DNA from: Prevotella sp.
GTDB taxonomy: Bacteria > Bacteroidota > Bacteroidia > Bacteroidales > Bacteroidaceae
Direction: 5' to 3'
Length of the DNA: 64,000 nucleotides
Assembly (NCBI GenBank): GCA_017462915.1
Contig: JAFTQG010000055.1
Coordinates: 124,001-188,000, forward strand
This document shows positions 36,532-47,290 of the stretch, piece by piece. The translations under genes and the position numbers were made by a program. How positions within the stretch are numbered: the stretch's first letter is position 1; every line of letters starts with the position of its first letter. The notes under the pieces are model-generated. The model did no database searches. It was not told the origin of the DNA and worked only from the letters and a program-made list of their open reading frames with translations.

Positions 36532-36738
36532 TACGGGCGGTTTTTGCGGTTTTTGCGGTTTTTGCGGTTAGGCGGTTTTTTACGGTTAGGCGGTTATACG
36601 GTTAGGCGGTTATACGGTTGTGCGGTGATAGCCGGAATAGCCGATATAGCCGGAATAGAAGCAATAGCCGTACAACCGTATAACCGTATAACCGCCTAAC
36701 CGTAAAAAACCGTAAAAAACCGTAAAAACCGTACCCCC
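36532..36738 (-). repeat. Intergenic repeat between PorZ-like and acyltransferase genes
   Basis: In minus direction: a GT8b arm (36667-36738, with TTTTTACGG variants), a core 36628-36666, and an AC8b arm 36532-36625 to the acyltransferase ATG. The two arms are long and closely complementary. Confidence 0.9.
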
Positions 36739-36740
36739 GC

Positions 36741-38870
36741 CTATCTCACAATCGCGATCTTCGTCACTATACCTTTCTCACCCTCTGGAGTGGCGACATT
36801 CACCATATATACGCCCGAGGCGACCTTGCGTCCTCTTGTGTCGCATCCGTCCCAGAGATAGGAGCCGCCCTGGCAGATGCCCTCGTTGACGAGCTGTCCC
36901 GACGATGTGAGGATCTTTACCTGAGCTCCTGGAGTGAGTCCCGTGACGGTTATCATGCCCGTATATTCGGGAGTGACAGGATTGGGATATACCCATGCCG
37001 TCTCCTTAGACATCTCCTCGGCGTTGGCGTCGCTGATGTCCCCCTGGTATGCGCAGAGACCTCTGCCTGTAGCGATGTAGACGATGCCTGTCTCGCTGTC
37101 TATGATGATGTCGTGGATGAAATCGGAAGGTATCGGGGAGTTTTCTGTCGAGAAATGGTGCAGCTCCGTGTTGTTGTCGCTGCTGATGAGATATATGCCG
37201 GTCGTCGCCGTCCCTATCCATTTGCGGTTTGCGGCGTCTATGGCTATCGTCCTCACGGGGATGCCGTCGAGGAGGTAGTCGGCGTAGTTCGTGCCGTCGT
37301 TGCGCGGCACCTTATGCTGCACGAACGCCACATTGTCCGCAGTCTCCGTCCTTGCCGCAGAGTGTGAGAGGTAGAACGGTCCGCCGTCTGACGCCACCCA
37401 GATGTTGCCGTCCTTGTCCTCGGTGAGGTCGAATATCTGGTGATGGGAGATTGTGGAGCCGTCCTGGTTCATGAAGGAGGTGAAGGGCAGGAGGGTGTTG
37501 TTGCGCCAGTCGTAGCGGAAGACGGCGGTCTTGTCCCACTGGTTGTTGTTCCACCACAGGTAGCCGTTCGTCGGGCTTATGAATGCGCTCTGGGCATCGA
37601 CGTTGTAGCGGTTCTCGAAGGAGATGGCACGCTGAGGGAAATTGCGTGAGCTGCCGTCGCGGGAGAACTGCACGAGGGGCGTGTCACACCAGCCGTTCAT
37701 GACCCACAGCGTGTTGTCGCGGTCGTAGGCCATGGAGCAGACGTTGGAGCGTCCCTCCTCGTAGTTGTACATGCCTGTCAGCGCACTGTTGGCAGGGATA
37801 TGCGCCTTTACAGGCTTGTAGCCCGAATATTCGTAGAGGCCTGATGCCGCGCCTACCCAGAAATGGTTCTTGTCGAGAGGGTCGAAAGCCATGCAGTTGG
37901 CGTCGATATAGTCGTATCCTGTCATCCTCCCCGGAGAGGCGAGCACGTCCCAGGAACTGCCGTCGTATATCTGCACGCATCCCGGTATCTTTCCCGAGAA
38001 GCCGTAGCTGAGGTTTCCGCATGTGGCGAAGAGCCGTCCGTCGTGGAGGTACAGTCGCCAGAAGTTTTTTGACTGCGGTCCGTCGGGCACTACACCTCCC
38101 CCTTTCTGCTGCAGCGTGTCGTCCTCGTCATGCTCGTAGCGTGCGAGGCGTCCCTCAGGGTCGTTGCCCCAGTAGCAGGAGTTGCGGCTGTCGCGGAAGA
38201 GCGTGCCGTAGTCGTTGGAGAGGTCTTGCGACGGCTTGAGGTCAGTCCACAGCTCTCCTGTCGTGCTCCACGAGTTAGGGTCGAGGAGGTTTCCCGATAG
38301 CGGCGCTTTCACCACGCCGTCATCCGTGAGGGCGTAGATATGCGTTGAGGTCACGTGTGTGTCGCTGACCTTCTGTCCGAGGTTGTATGTGTCTATGACA
38401 TGCTCGTTGCGGACATCGAAGTTTATTATGCCGAAGCCTGTGCAGATATATGCGCGCTGTCCGTAGACACATATATTATATATGTTCTTGTCGCCAGTCA
38501 TCTGCTTGTCGGCGAGGTCGGTGAATGTCGTGACGTCTTTGTCGACAGTGAGGAGGTCTATCTTCTGGTTGCTGTAGGCGACGATCAGTCTTCCGGCGTC
38601 TCCGCACCATGCTATCTGCCGTATGTCGTTGCTCGAGAGGCATCCTCCGTCGAGGTCTGACAGAGGGTCGTCCTTGTAGTATGTCGTGAGGCTGTTGTCG
38701 GCAGGGTGGAAGGAGTAGAGGTTTCCGGAGGCGAGGACGAAGATGTCGGTGCCTGCCGGTGCCACCTGCGTTATGCCGTAGTAGCTCGGGAAGAGTGTCC
38801 ATGTCCCTATCCTCTCGGCTGCCGCCGTGAGGGAGAGGAGGGTGAGGAGGGAGAGGATGAGGTGTTTCAT
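36741..38870 (-). CDS. porZ: PorZ-like two-propeller protein with type IX secretion C-terminal domain
   Basis: A 709-residue exported protein. After a signal peptide come RIGTWTLFPSYYGITQVAPA and many propeller-type repeats (DKDGNIWVASDGGPFYLS; IIDSETGIVYIATGRGLCAY), then a C-terminal sorting domain (WVYPNPVTPEYTGMITVTGL...GRKVASGVYMVNV). Size, two-propeller layout and tail match PorZ of P. gingivalis, which works in the type IX secretion attachment complex. Identification rests on architecture; another propeller protein with a sorting tail is the alternative. Confidence 0.75.
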   Translation of the reverse strand: MKHLILSLLTLLSLTAAAERIGTWTLFPSYYGITQVAPAGTDIFVLASGNLYSFHPADNSLTTYYKDDPLSDLDGGCLSSNDIRQIAWCGDAGRLIVAYSNQKIDLLTVDKDVTTFTDLADKQMTGDKNIYNICVYGQRAYICTGFGIINFDVRNEHVIDTYNLGQKVSDTHVTSTHIYALTDDGVVKAPLSGNLLDPNSWSTTGELWTDLKPSQDLSNDYGTLFRDSRNSCYWGNDPEGRLARYEHDEDDTLQQKGGGVVPDGPQSKNFWRLYLHDGRLFATCGNLSYGFSGKIPGCVQIYDGSSWDVLASPGRMTGYDYIDANCMAFDPLDKNHFWVGAASGLYEYSGYKPVKAHIPANSALTGMYNYEEGRSNVCSMAYDRDNTLWVMNGWCDTPLVQFSRDGSSRNFPQRAISFENRYNVDAQSAFISPTNGYLWWNNNQWDKTAVFRYDWRNNTLLPFTSFMNQDGSTISHHQIFDLTEDKDGNIWVASDGGPFYLSHSAARTETADNVAFVQHKVPRNDGTNYADYLLDGIPVRTIAIDAANRKWIGTATTGIYLISSDNNTELHHFSTENSPIPSDFIHDIIIDSETGIVYIATGRGLCAYQGDISDANAEEMSKETAWVYPNPVTPEYTGMITVTGLTPGAQVKILTSSGQLVNEGICQGGSYLWDGCDTRGRKVASGVYMVNVATPEGEKGIVTKIAIVR

Positions 38871-39034
38871 GGTGGTTGTTTGGTTGTTTGGTTGTTTGGT
38901 TGTTTGGTGGTTTAGTTGTTTGGTGGTTTAGTGGTTTAGTTGTTTGGTTGTTTAGGTTGTGATAGCCGAAATAGCCGATATAGCCGAAATAGAAACTATC
39001 AACCAAACCACTAAACAACTAAACCACCAAACCA
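38871..39034 (-). repeat. Intergenic repeat between GT2 and PorZ-like genes
   Basis: In minus direction: a short GT8a arm (39005-39034), a core (38960-39000), and an AC8a arm (38873-38955) ending at the PorZ-like ATG. Confidence 0.85.
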
Positions 39035-39907
39035 CTAAATCCCTCCCTTATCTATCTGTTCCTGGAGGGCATTGTTTATGGCGGTGCGTTTCTCGTCCTT
39101 GAACCAGCCCCACTTGTTGAAGTATTTGCAGATGCTGTGGATATGCACCAGGAGGAGATGCAGGCTGTGTCTTGAGCCGCGGCTGAACTTATGGTACACG
39201 GGGACCTTGGGGTAGTAGATGGTCTTGTACCTTTCGTTCATGCGCCTTGAGATGTCGATGTCCTCGCCGTAGAGGAAGAAGTGCTCGTCGAACATCTTTA
39301 TCTCCTGTATAGCCGACATGCGGAAGAACATGAAGCAGCCGGAGAGGAACGGCACGTTGAGCACCATGTTGAACCCCGAATACTCGAGCTCGAAGCGGCG
39401 GTTGCGCTTGTTGATGATGAATTTCGGGAGGCACAGTCTCCCGAACATGTCGAACGGGGTAGGGAGCATCTTCGCCAGACGCTGTATCTCGCCGTTGGGA
39501 TACAGGACCTTGGGCATCATCTGCCCCACGTCCTTGTGCTTGTCCATATACTCTTTCAGTTCGGGTATCACACGCGGTCCGAACCATATATCGGGATTCA
39601 CCACGAGATGGTATTCGCTGCCTATGCTCACGGCCTTCTTCATGGCGAAGTTGTGTCCGCCGCCGTAGCCGTTGTTGTCATGGCGGAAGTATATGAGCTT
39701 CATGCCTGCCGCCACGCGCTTGATGAGTTCCGGTTCGCCGGAGAGGACCCTTTCGGCAAACTGCTTCAGCTCTGCCTCGAGCTGGAACATGTGTTCCGAA
39801 TGGTCTATGATGTATATGACATCGACAGGCGAGGCGAAGAGGCTTCGCAACACCGGTTCGATGTCAAGTAAGTGATGGTCGTATGTTACTACTGACGCTG
39901 TAATCAT
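39035..39907 (-). CDS. Glycosyltransferase family 2 (rhamnosyltransferase-like)
   Basis: A 290-residue GT-A enzyme. [20 protein letters not shown] starts the nucleotide-binding fold; [15 protein letters not shown] and VNPDIWF (metal/sugar-binding region) are typical of WbbL/RfbF-type rhamnosyltransferases; [17 protein letters not shown] is the acceptor-side motif. Its start overlaps the upstream fusion-gene stop by four bases (ATGA), so translation is coupled. The acceptor is unknown. Confidence 0.88.
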   Translation of the reverse strand: MITASVVTYDHHLLDIEPVLRSLFASPVDVIYIIDHSEHMFQLEAELKQFAERVLSGEPELIKRVAAGMKLIYFRHDNNGYGGGHNFAMKKAVSIGSEYHLVVNPDIWFGPRVIPELKEYMDKHKDVGQMMPKVLYPNGEIQRLAKMLPTPFDMFGRLCLPKFIINKRNRRFELEYSGFNMVLNVPFLSGCFMFFRMSAIQEIKMFDEHFFLYGEDIDISRRMNERYKTIYYPKVPVYHKFSRGSRHSLHLLLVHIHSICKYFNKWGWFKDEKRTAINNALQEQIDKGGI

Positions 39908-41433
39908 CGGTCTTTCGTTTTGTCTTTCCCGCCTTTGCTTCCGAGCAGGAAGGCGGCGAGCTTCTCCGTCGCCAGGGCACGGTGGGATATATGGTTCTTG
40001 ATGTCAGGCCCGAGTTCGGCAAAGGACTTGTCGTATCCTTCGGGCATGAATATCGGGTCATATCCGAAGCCTTCCGTCCCGTGCTTCTCCGTGAGGATGG
40101 AGCCGTTGACGATGCCTTCGAAGAAATGTTCCTTGCCTTGGTATATCAGGGCTATCGACGTGCGGAAGCGTGCCTTGCGGTTGTCGTTGCCGTCGAGCTT
40201 GTAGAGGAGCTTGCGCATGTTTGCCTCCGAGTCATGGTCGTCGCCTGCCTCAGGGTCGCTGTATCCGTCGTCAGGGATATTGGCGTAGCGTGCCGAGTAG
40301 ACGCCCGGTGCGCCTCCGAGGGCTTCCACCTCCAGGCCGGTGTCGTCGGCGAAGCAGTCGAAGCCGTAGTAGTGGTTTATGTAGCGCGCCTTCTCCATGG
40401 CGTTGTCCTCGAGGGTGTTGTGAGTCTCGGGGAGCTCGGCGTTGCAGCCGACATCCTTCAGCGAGCGCACCTCAAACCTGTCGCCGAGGATGCTGCGCAC
40501 TTCGGAGAGCTTGTTCTTGTTGTTGGTGGCGAAGACGATGATAGGCTTCTGGTTCTTTACTTTCGTCTTTATGTTCCCGAATCCTTCGCCGTAGACACCG
40601 AGGGCGGTGGTCACGGAGACGAAGCAGAAGGGGTCAACGGATTTTATGGCGCGCATGATGGTCTCGGCGTAGCGCTTGCTGCACACGCAGATGACGACGT
40701 TGCGCTCCGACTTGGTATACCAGCCTTCGCCGGAGAGTACGGTGACGCCGAAGCCTTCCTTCGCTATGCGGTCGGCTATGGCGGAGTAGTTGCGCGAGAA
40801 GACCTTGAACTCCACTGCCTGACAGAGCTTGCGTGTGAAGTAGTCGAGCGTCATGGCTGCCACGATGAGGAGTATGAAGCCGAAGATGACGCGCTGTATG
40901 TCGTGGAAGATTATGTAGCTGCTGCTGACGATGATGATGTCGCAGAGCATGATGATCTGTCCGAGGGATACCTCCTTGTACTTGTTCACGGCGGCGGCGA
41001 TGATGTCCGTTCCTCCTGTCGATCCGTTATGGTAGAAGCAGATGCTGAGGCCTATGCCTTCCATGATGCCCGAGAGGACGCAGGCCATGAACATCTCGTT
41101 GCCGAGGAGCTTCGGCACGGGGTCCACGAAGAATGGATGGAGCACGGCAAGCCACATCGCTATGCTTCCGAAGCCGAAGATGGACTTCAGGCAGAAGTTC
41201 AGTCCCACGATTCTTGCTCCGAAGATGAGGAATATGATGTTTATCGCCGTGTAGCTTATAGGCACCTGCAGTCCCGTGGCGTAGAAGATGAGTGCGGAGA
41301 TACCTGCCACACCGCCGGTGGTGAGCTGGTAGGGCAGCATGAACATCTCCACTCCGAGGGCGTATATCAGCGTGCCAACGAGTACCATGAAGTAGTCGCG
41401 AAGCTCGCGGAATATCTTTTTCTTGTCAAGCAT
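39904..41433 (-). CDS. Fusion protein: YitT-family membrane protein + XTP/dITP diphosphatase (RdgB/HAM1)
   Basis: One uninterrupted 509-residue frame. Residues 1-300 form a YitT-type protein (DUF161 membrane segments, [32 protein letters not shown], then the DUF2179 domain [19 protein letters not shown]). Residues 305-500 are a full HAM1/RdgB pyrophosphatase that removes [62 protein letters not shown] and ISHRALA. The two parts are joined by [12 protein letters not shown]. They are usually separate genes. The C-terminal half should be cytosolic and membrane-tethered. Whether a frameshift in assembly created the fusion cannot be judged here. Confidence 0.9.
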   Translation of the reverse strand: MLDKKKIFRELRDYFMVLVGTLIYALGVEMFMLPYQLTTGGVAGISALIFYATGLQVPISYTAINIIFLIFGARIVGLNFCLKSIFGFGSIAMWLAVLHPFFVDPVPKLLGNEMFMACVLSGIMEGIGLSICFYHNGSTGGTDIIAAAVNKYKEVSLGQIIMLCDIIIVSSSYIIFHDIQRVIFGFILLIVAAMTLDYFTRKLCQAVEFKVFSRNYSAIADRIAKEGFGVTVLSGEGWYTKSERNVVICVCSKRYAETIMRAIKSVDPFCFVSVTTALGVYGEGFGNIKTKVKNQKPIIVFATNNKNKLSEVRSILGDRFEVRSLKDVGCNAELPETHNTLEDNAMEKARYINHYYGFDCFADDTGLEVEALGGAPGVYSARYANIPDDGYSDPEAGDDHDSEANMRKLLYKLDGNDNRKARFRTSIALIYQGKEHFFEGIVNGSILTEKHGTEGFGYDPIFMPEGYDKSFAELGPDIKNHISHRALATEKLAAFLLGSKGGKDKTKDR

Positions 41434-41645
41434 GGGTGGTGGTTTGGTGGTTTAGTGGTTTGGTGGTTTGGTGGTTTAGTGGTTTAGTTGTTTAGTTGTT
41501 TGGTGGTTTGGTTGTTTAGTGGTTTAGTGGTTTGGTTGATTAGTGGTTTGGTTGATAGTAGTGATAGCCGGAATAGCCGATATAGCCAATATAGCCGCAA
41601 TAGACTAATAACTAAACGACTAAACCACCAAACCACCAAACAACA
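41434..41645 (-). repeat. Intergenic repeat between leuS and the YitT-RdgB gene
   Basis: In minus direction: a GT8a arm after the leuS stop (41612-41645), a core of GGCT-type units (41563-41605), and a long AC8a arm (41434-41555) to the ATG. It shows the arm order clearly for a leftward gene pair. Confidence 0.9.
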
Positions 41646-41649
41646 AACC

Positions 41650-44487
41650 TTATTTTACAACGATATTGATTATCCTTCCCGGCACGACGATGGTCTTCAC
41701 TATCTGCTTGCCGTCGGTATAGCGTGCCGTGCGCTCGTCGGCAAGGGCGGCCTTCTCTGCCTCTTCCTTTGAGATGCCGGCAGGGAGCTGTATGGTGAAG
41801 CGTGTCTTTCCGCAGAACTGTACAGGCATGGTTATCTCTGAGTCGACCATCTTCTTCTCGTCCCATTCCGGCCAGTGGGCGTCGCAGACGGAGCCTGTCT
41901 CTCCGAGGGCTGCCCAGAGCTCTTCGGCGATATGCGGGGCAAACGGCGCGATGAGCACGACGAGGTCCTTGAGGACGGCCTTGTCACGACACTTGGAGAG
42001 CTCGCCGACGGCGATCATGAAGGCGGCGATGGAGGTGTTGTAAGAGAACTGTGCGATGTCCTGTGTCACCTTCTTTATGAGCTTGTGGAGCGCCTTCTCC
42101 TGCTCTGCCGTTGCCTTTGCGCCGGCGTCAGGGAGGAAGTTGCCGTCACGGTCGTAGAAGAGTCCCCAGAACTTCTTCAGGAAGCGGTGGCAGCCGTCTA
42201 TGCCGTTGGTGTCCCATGGCTTCGACTGCTCCACAGGGCCGAGGAACATCTCGTAGAGGCGGAGCGTGTCGGCACCGTATTTCTCTACTATCATGTCAGG
42301 GTTTACAACGTTGTACATGGACTTGGACATCTTCTCCACGGCCCAGCCGCAGACATACTTGCCCTCGTCGTTGAGGATGAACTCGGCGTCGTTGTACTCC
42401 GGACGCCATGCCCTGAACGCCTCGATGTCGAGGATGTCGGCGGAGACGATGTTCACGTCTACATGGATAGGTGTGACGTCAAGTCCCTCCTTCTTGTCGA
42501 GGGAGACGAAAGTGTTTGTATCCTTGATACGGTAGACGAAGTTTGAGCGTCCCTGTATCATGCCCTGATTGACGAGCTTGTGGAAAGGCTCGTCTTTTTT
42601 TGATATGCCGAGGTCGAAGAGGAACTTGTTCCAGAAGCGTGAGTATATGAGGTGGCCTGTGGCGTGCTCCGAACCTCCGACATAGAGGTCTACATCCTGC
42701 CAGTATGCCGCGGCCTTCTCGCTCACGAGACCCTCGCCGTTATGAGGGTCCATGTATCTGAGGTAGTAGGCAGAGGAGCCTGCGAAGCCCGGCATGGTAT
42801 ACAGTTCGATAGGGAACACTGTCTTCTCGTCCACGAGAGCCTTGTCCACGATTTTCCTCTCCTTCTCGTCCCATGCCCAGAGCTGTGCGTTGCCGAGAGG
42901 CGGCTCGCCTGTCTCGGTAGGCAGGAACTTGTCCACCTGCGGAAGTTCTACAGGGAGACACTCCTCGGGGATCATCGTAGGGATGCCGTGCTTGTAATAT
43001 ATCGGGAACGGTTCGCCCCAGTAGCGCTGGCGCGAGAAGATGGCGTCGCGGAGGCGGTAGTTGACCTTCACGCGTCCGAGGCCTTCCTTCTCCACAAACT
43101 GCTTGGTGGCGGCGATGGCCTCCTTTATCGTCATGCCGTTGAGAGAGAAGCCCTTGTATGCCTCCTTGCCCTCCACAGGCGAGTTCATCACGATGCCCTC
43201 CTTGGCGTCGTAGCTCTCCTCGCTGACATCGGCGCCCTCCACGAGCGGTATGACAGGGAGGTTGAAGTGCTTAGCGAAGGCGTAGTCGCGGGAGTCATGG
43301 GCAGGGACGGCCATGATGGCTCCCGTGCCGTATCCTGCGAGGACATATTCCGAGATGTATATCGGGCACTTGTCGCCTGTGATAGGGTTTATGCCGTATG
43401 CTCCGGAGAAGACTCCTGTGACAGTATGGTCTATCATGCGTTCGCGCTCCGTGCGTCCCTTGACATACTTGACATACTCGTCCACGGCTGCGCGCTGGTC
43501 AGGTGTGGTGACCATGTCGACAAGTTCCGATTCAGGGGCGAGGACAAAGAATGTCACGCCGAACATCGTGTCGGCTCTTGTGGTGAAGATGGTGAACTGC
43601 TTGTCTGTCCCGTCCACCTTTATGAGCACCTCCGTACCTTCCGAGCGTCCTATCCAGTTGCGCTGCGTCTCCTTTATCGACTCGCTCCACTCCACGGTGT
43701 CGAGGCCGTCGAGGAGGCGCTGGCTGTATGCCGAGACGCGGAGACACCACTGGCGCATCTTCTTCTGCTCTACAGGGAAGCCGCCGCGGACAGACACGCC
43801 GTCGACTACCTCGTCGTTGGCAAGCACTGTGCCGAGGCCGGCACACCAGTTTACCATCGTCTCGCCCATGAAGGCTATGCGGTAGTTCATGAGCACATCG
43901 GCCTGCTCCTTCTCCGTCATGGCGTTCCACTCCTCGGCAGAGAAGCTGAGCTCCTCGCTACATGCGGCGTTGAGCCCCTCGGTACCGTATTTCGCGAAAG
44001 CCTCGACGAGTTCCTTCACGGGGCGTGCCTGCTTGGTGTCGTTGCAGTAGTAGCTGTCGAACATCTTCTGGAAAGCCCACTGTGTCCAGTGGTAGTAGTC
44101 CGGCGCGCAGGTGCGTATCTCGCGGTCCCAGTCGAACGAGAATCCTATCTTGTCGAGCTGCTCGCGGTAGCGGCTGATATTGTCGTTGGTGGTCTTCTCA
44201 GGATGCTGTCCCGTCTGTATGGCATACTGCTCTGCCGGCAGTCCGTAGGCGTCGTATCCCATAGGGTTGAGCACATTGTATCCCTGCAGGCGCTTGAAGC
44301 GTGCATAGATGTCGCTGGCGATATATCCGAGCGGATGTCCCACATGCAAGCCTGCGCCCGAAGGGTAAGGGAACATGTTGAGCACGTAGTATTTCTTCTT
44401 GCTTTCATCCTCGCAGACCTGGTAGGTTTTGTTCTTCACCCATTCCGCCTGCCATTTTCTTTCGATTTCTCTGAAGTTATATTCCAT
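41650..44487 (-). CDS. leuS: Leucyl-tRNA synthetase
   Basis: Class I synthetase charging tRNA-Leu. HIGH-type motif [13 protein letters not shown] motif EKMSKSMYN, a large editing (CP1) insertion and an anticodon-binding C-terminus are all present. The start was set at [13 protein letters not shown] (945 residues): the frame extends 41 codons further upstream, but those residues look non-homologous and include the transcribed leader below the promoter at 44638. The leader of about 150 nt is free of the common repeats and might hold regulation; no T-box pattern was recognised. Confidence 0.95.
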   Translation of the reverse strand: MEYNFREIERKWQAEWVKNKTYQVCEDESKKKYYVLNMFPYPSGAGLHVGHPLGYIASDIYARFKRLQGYNVLNPMGYDAYGLPAEQYAIQTGQHPEKTTNDNISRYREQLDKIGFSFDWDREIRTCAPDYYHWTQWAFQKMFDSYYCNDTKQARPVKELVEAFAKYGTEGLNAACSEELSFSAEEWNAMTEKEQADVLMNYRIAFMGETMVNWCAGLGTVLANDEVVDGVSVRGGFPVEQKKMRQWCLRVSAYSQRLLDGLDTVEWSESIKETQRNWIGRSEGTEVLIKVDGTDKQFTIFTTRADTMFGVTFFVLAPESELVDMVTTPDQRAAVDEYVKYVKGRTERERMIDHTVTGVFSGAYGINPITGDKCPIYISEYVLAGYGTGAIMAVPAHDSRDYAFAKHFNLPVIPLVEGADVSEESYDAKEGIVMNSPVEGKEAYKGFSLNGMTIKEAIAATKQFVEKEGLGRVKVNYRLRDAIFSRQRYWGEPFPIYYKHGIPTMIPEECLPVELPQVDKFLPTETGEPPLGNAQLWAWDEKERKIVDKALVDEKTVFPIELYTMPGFAGSSAYYLRYMDPHNGEGLVSEKAAAYWQDVDLYVGGSEHATGHLIYSRFWNKFLFDLGISKKDEPFHKLVNQGMIQGRSNFVYRIKDTNTFVSLDKKEGLDVTPIHVDVNIVSADILDIEAFRAWRPEYNDAEFILNDEGKYVCGWAVEKMSKSMYNVVNPDMIVEKYGADTLRLYEMFLGPVEQSKPWDTNGIDGCHRFLKKFWGLFYDRDGNFLPDAGAKATAEQEKALHKLIKKVTQDIAQFSYNTSIAAFMIAVGELSKCRDKAVLKDLVVLIAPFAPHIAEELWAALGETGSVCDAHWPEWDEKKMVDSEITMPVQFCGKTRFTIQLPAGISKEEAEKAALADERTARYTDGKQIVKTIVVPGRIINIVVK

Positions 44488-44637
44488 GACTTTATTATAT
44501 GTTGTTCGTTGGATCTGCAGGGTGCTGCGTTTCCGCGTCCCGAAAGGGTATGGAAAGCCTTTGCAACAGTCCCCGAAAAGGTGCATTCCCGTTTTCAGAT
44601 ATAACGGCAATGTACCTTGTTTATTTTATAGACGATG

Positions 44638-44669
44638 CAAAAGTACAAAAAAATATGCAATAATCCAAA
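44638..44669 (-). promoter_or_regulatory. leuS promoter
   Basis: On the minus strand: TTTG (44669-44666), 20-bp spacer, TACTTTTG (44645-44638). Exact fit to the consensus, about 150 bp before the chosen leuS start. Confidence 0.85.
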
Positions 44670-44675
44670 GATTTT

Positions 44676-44782
44676 GGCGGTTTAGTGGTTTTGGGGTTAT
44701 CAGGTTTATAGCAGGGGATAGCCGATATAGCCGGAATAGAAGCTATAGAGACTATATCGGCTATAATGGCTATACAGTCTAT
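44676..44782. repeat. Repeat between the divergent leuS and Lrp-type promoters
   Basis: A short GT8-type arm (44676-44710), then a balanced core (44722-44780) with AATAGAAGCTATAGAGACTA at its centre. It lies between two divergent promoters and in neither leader. Confidence 0.8.
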
Positions 44783-44821
44783 CCTCAACAATCACTAATT
44801 TACAAAAAAGTGTAAAAATCC

Positions 44822-44852
44822 TTGGATGTTACGACAATAATTATTACTTTTG
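44822..44852 (+). promoter_or_regulatory. Promoter of the Lrp/AsnC regulator gene
   Basis: TTG (44822-44824), 20-bp spacer, TACTTTTG (44845-44852). It supports the start at 44895 rather than the upstream in-frame ATG at 44850, which overlaps the -7 box. Confidence 0.7.
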
Positions 44853-44894
44853 CTACATAATGTAATTGATTATAAACGTATATCGACAAAAAAC

Positions 44895-45374
44895 ATGCAA
44901 AAGACTGATAAAATTGACGACTTGGACAAGAAGATTCTTAGCATTCTGTCACAAAACGCCCGTATGCCGTTCAAGGATGTGGCGGCGGAGTGCGGCGTCT
45001 CCCGCGCGGCGATACACCAGCGTGTGCAGAGGCTGATAGAGGTGGGAGTGATACTCGGCTCGTCGTTCAACATCAACCCTAAGTCCCTCGGCTACAACAC
45101 CTGCACATACGTGGGCATACGTCTCGAGAAGGGCAGCATGTACCGCGAGGTGGCGGAGCGCTGCGCCCATATACACGAAATCGTGGAGTGCCATTTCACC
45201 ACAGGCCCCTACACCATGCTCGTGAAGCTCTATGCCCGTGACAACGAGCAGCTCATGGAGCTCCTCAACGACAAGCTCCAGAATATCCCCGGTGTCGTGT
45301 CGACAGAAACCCTCATCTCCCTTGAACAGTCGATAAAGCGGGAAATACCCGTGGCGTTCAGGGTGGAGGAGTAA
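44895..45374 (+). CDS. Lrp/AsnC family transcriptional regulator
   Basis: About 160 residues. The N-terminal winged helix reads LDKKILSILSQNARMPFKDVAAECGVSRAAIHQRVQRL, and the RAM effector domain follows (YVGIRLEKGSMYREVAERC...TTGPYTMLVKLYARD). The chosen start MQKTDKIDDLD agrees with family N-termini and with the promoter. Such regulators respond to amino acids; the effector is unknown. Confidence 0.92.
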   Translation: MQKTDKIDDLDKKILSILSQNARMPFKDVAAECGVSRAAIHQRVQRLIEVGVILGSSFNINPKSLGYNTCTYVGIRLEKGSMYREVAERCAHIHEIVECHFTTGPYTMLVKLYARDNEQLMELLNDKLQNIPGVVSTETLISLEQSIKREIPVAFRVEE

Positions 45375-45376
45375 CT

Positions 45377-45494
45377 TGCGGTTTTTACGGTTTTACGGTT
45401 AGGCGGTTGTGCGGCTATAGCTTCTATTCAGGCTATATCGGCTATTCCGGCTATAACCGTAAAACCGCCCAACCGCCTAACCGTATAAACCGCA
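45377..45494 (+). repeat. Intergenic repeat, regulator to C26-M19 gene: GT8b, core half, AC8b
   Basis: GT8b units 45377-45412, GGCT-type core half 45413-45462 (no AGCC half), AC8b units 45463-45494 just before the ATG. Confidence 0.85.
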
Positions 45495-45497
45495 GAC

Positions 45498-47222
45498 ATG
45501 CTTTCCACGCTACTCGAACCGATATACCATGGCTGTCGGGAGACTGCCGACAGACCCATCATAGGAATAACCACCAACGCTGGCGGAGAGGACTTTTCTC
45601 TCCGTCAGCGCTATTGTGAGCAGATAAGCCGCGCAGGAGGAGTCCCCGTGCTCCTTCCGCCGCCGGAGCTCACGGCAGGCGACCGTCTCGACAGCACGAC
45701 GGCAGAGACCCTCCTCTCGCAGCTGTCGCTCCTCGACGGCATCGTCTTCAGCGGCGGAGCAGACATTAATCCGCTGTGGACAGGCGAGGAGCCATGGACC
45801 GACACCCTGACGCTCAACGAGATCCGCGACCGCCACGAGCTGCCGCTCTGCCGCCTGGCATACAACCGCCATATACCCATGCTCGGCATCTGCCGCGGCA
45901 TGCAGACCCTCGCCGTCGCGCTCGGAGGGCATGTCCTCCAGGACATCGCACGCCCGGAACACAACCAGCAGACGCCGAAGACGGAGACATCACACAGCGT
46001 CGCGCTCGCCGCAGACAGTATACTCCAAAGGCTCTACTCTGTGGAGAATATCCGTGTCAACTCCTTCCACCATCAGGCAGTAGACCGCTGCGGAGAGAAG
46101 TTCCGCGTCACGGCGACAGCTCCCGACGGCACGATAGAGGCGATGGAGTCCACGGAGCACAGACAGATAATGGGCGTGCAATGGCATCCCGAGCAGCTCG
46201 CCGACAGCGGCCTCCCGATATTCCGCTGGCTGACAGGCGAGGCGCGCCTCTTCCGCAAGGCAAAGCGTCTCCACCGCACGATGGTGACCATAGACAGCCA
46301 CTGCGATACGCCGATGTTCTTCCCTCAGGGCGTGGATTTCCTCACACGCGACCCGCGCATCCTCTACGACCTCCACAAGATGGACGAGGGCATGATAGAC
46401 GCCGTGCAGATGGTGTGCTACCTGCCACAGAAGCCTGCCCCGGAACATCCCAAGGCATACGCCGACGACATCTTCGACAAGATAGAGGCCATCTGCCATG
46501 AGTCGGGTGGGGCAGTGGCGCTGGCAAAGTCGCCCCGCGACATCATCCGCAACAAGCATCTCGGCGTCCGCTCCATAGTCCTCGGCATAGAAAACGGCAT
46601 AGCCCTCGAGCACAACCTCGACAACATCAGACATTTCAAGGAGCGCGGCGTGACATACATCACACTCTGCCACAACGGCGACAACGACATCTGCGACTCC
46701 GCACGCACGACAGAGACCCACGGCGGCCTCTCCGCCTTCGGCAAGGAGGTCGTCATGGAGATGAACCGCCAGGGCATCCTTGTCGACCTCTCCCACGCCC
46801 ACGAACGCTCGTTCTACGACGCCCTCGACCTCTCCTCCCTCCCGATAGTGTGCAGCCACTCCAACTGCCGCGCCCTCTGCGACCATCCGCGCAACCTCAC
46901 CGACGCACAGATGCGCGCCCTGGCGGCGAAGGGCGGCGTCATGCAGCTCACGCTCTACCACGGATTCCTCGGCGAGGGGAAGGTGTCGATAGACGACTTC
47001 CTCAGACATCTCCTCCACGCCATAGAAATCATGGGCATAGACCATGTAGGCATAGGCACCGACTTCGACGGCGACGGCGGTGTGCCGGGGCTCTCCGACG
47101 CCTCCGAACTGATACACGTCACCGAAAGTCTCCTCCGTCTCGGCTTCTCCGATACCGACATCGCAAAGATATGGGGCGGCAACTGGATGAGGGTGATGGA
47201 GGAGAACGGCCTCTGCGGTTAG
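45498..47222 (+). CDS. Fusion: class I glutamine amidotransferase-like peptidase C26 + membrane dipeptidase (M19)
   Basis: A 574-residue protein. Residues 15-245 form a C26/PuuD-type gamma-glutamyl hydrolase (PIIGITTN, IVFSGGADINP, nucleophile Cys in MLGICRGMQTLA, His-Glu in GVQWHPEQL). Residues 255-570 are an M19 zinc dipeptidase (TIDSHCDTPMFF, GIENGIALE, VDLSHAHERSFYDAL, VCSHSNCRALCDHPRN, HVGIGTDFDGDGG). Together they could cleave gamma-glutamyl and then dipeptide bonds, for example in glutathione-like or peptidoglycan peptides; this is inference. The last residues (CG) and TAG stop coincide with a GT8b unit. Confidence 0.9.
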   Translation: MLSTLLEPIYHGCRETADRPIIGITTNAGGEDFSLRQRYCEQISRAGGVPVLLPPPELTAGDRLDSTTAETLLSQLSLLDGIVFSGGADINPLWTGEEPWTDTLTLNEIRDRHELPLCRLAYNRHIPMLGICRGMQTLAVALGGHVLQDIARPEHNQQTPKTETSHSVALAADSILQRLYSVENIRVNSFHHQAVDRCGEKFRVTATAPDGTIEAMESTEHRQIMGVQWHPEQLADSGLPIFRWLTGEARLFRKAKRLHRTMVTIDSHCDTPMFFPQGVDFLTRDPRILYDLHKMDEGMIDAVQMVCYLPQKPAPEHPKAYADDIFDKIEAICHESGGAVALAKSPRDIIRNKHLGVRSIVLGIENGIALEHNLDNIRHFKERGVTYITLCHNGDNDICDSARTTETHGGLSAFGKEVVMEMNRQGILVDLSHAHERSFYDALDLSSLPIVCSHSNCRALCDHPRNLTDAQMRALAAKGGVMQLTLYHGFLGEGKVSIDDFLRHLLHAIEIMGIDHVGIGTDFDGDGGVPGLSDASELIHVTESLLRLGFSDTDIAKIWGGNWMRVMEENGLCG

Positions 47223-47290
47223 GCGGTTTTTCGGTTAGGCGGTTATACGGTGATAGCCGGAATAGCCGATATAGCCGCAATAGACCGATA
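47217..47290 (+). repeat. Intergenic repeat after the C26-M19 gene: GT8b and core
   Basis: GT8b units 47217-47252 include the stop codon; AGCC-type core units 47253-47285. The array is then interrupted by the dispersed elements R2 and R1. Confidence 0.8.

Noticed and set aside
44488..44610. 41-codon N-terminal extension of leuS
   Set aside because: Not LeuRS-like; family members start at MEYNFREIE, and the extension lies in the early leader downstream of the promoter.
44850..44894. 15-codon N-terminal extension of the Lrp/AsnC gene
   Set aside because: Its ATG overlaps the -7 promoter box; the start at 44895 fits the family.
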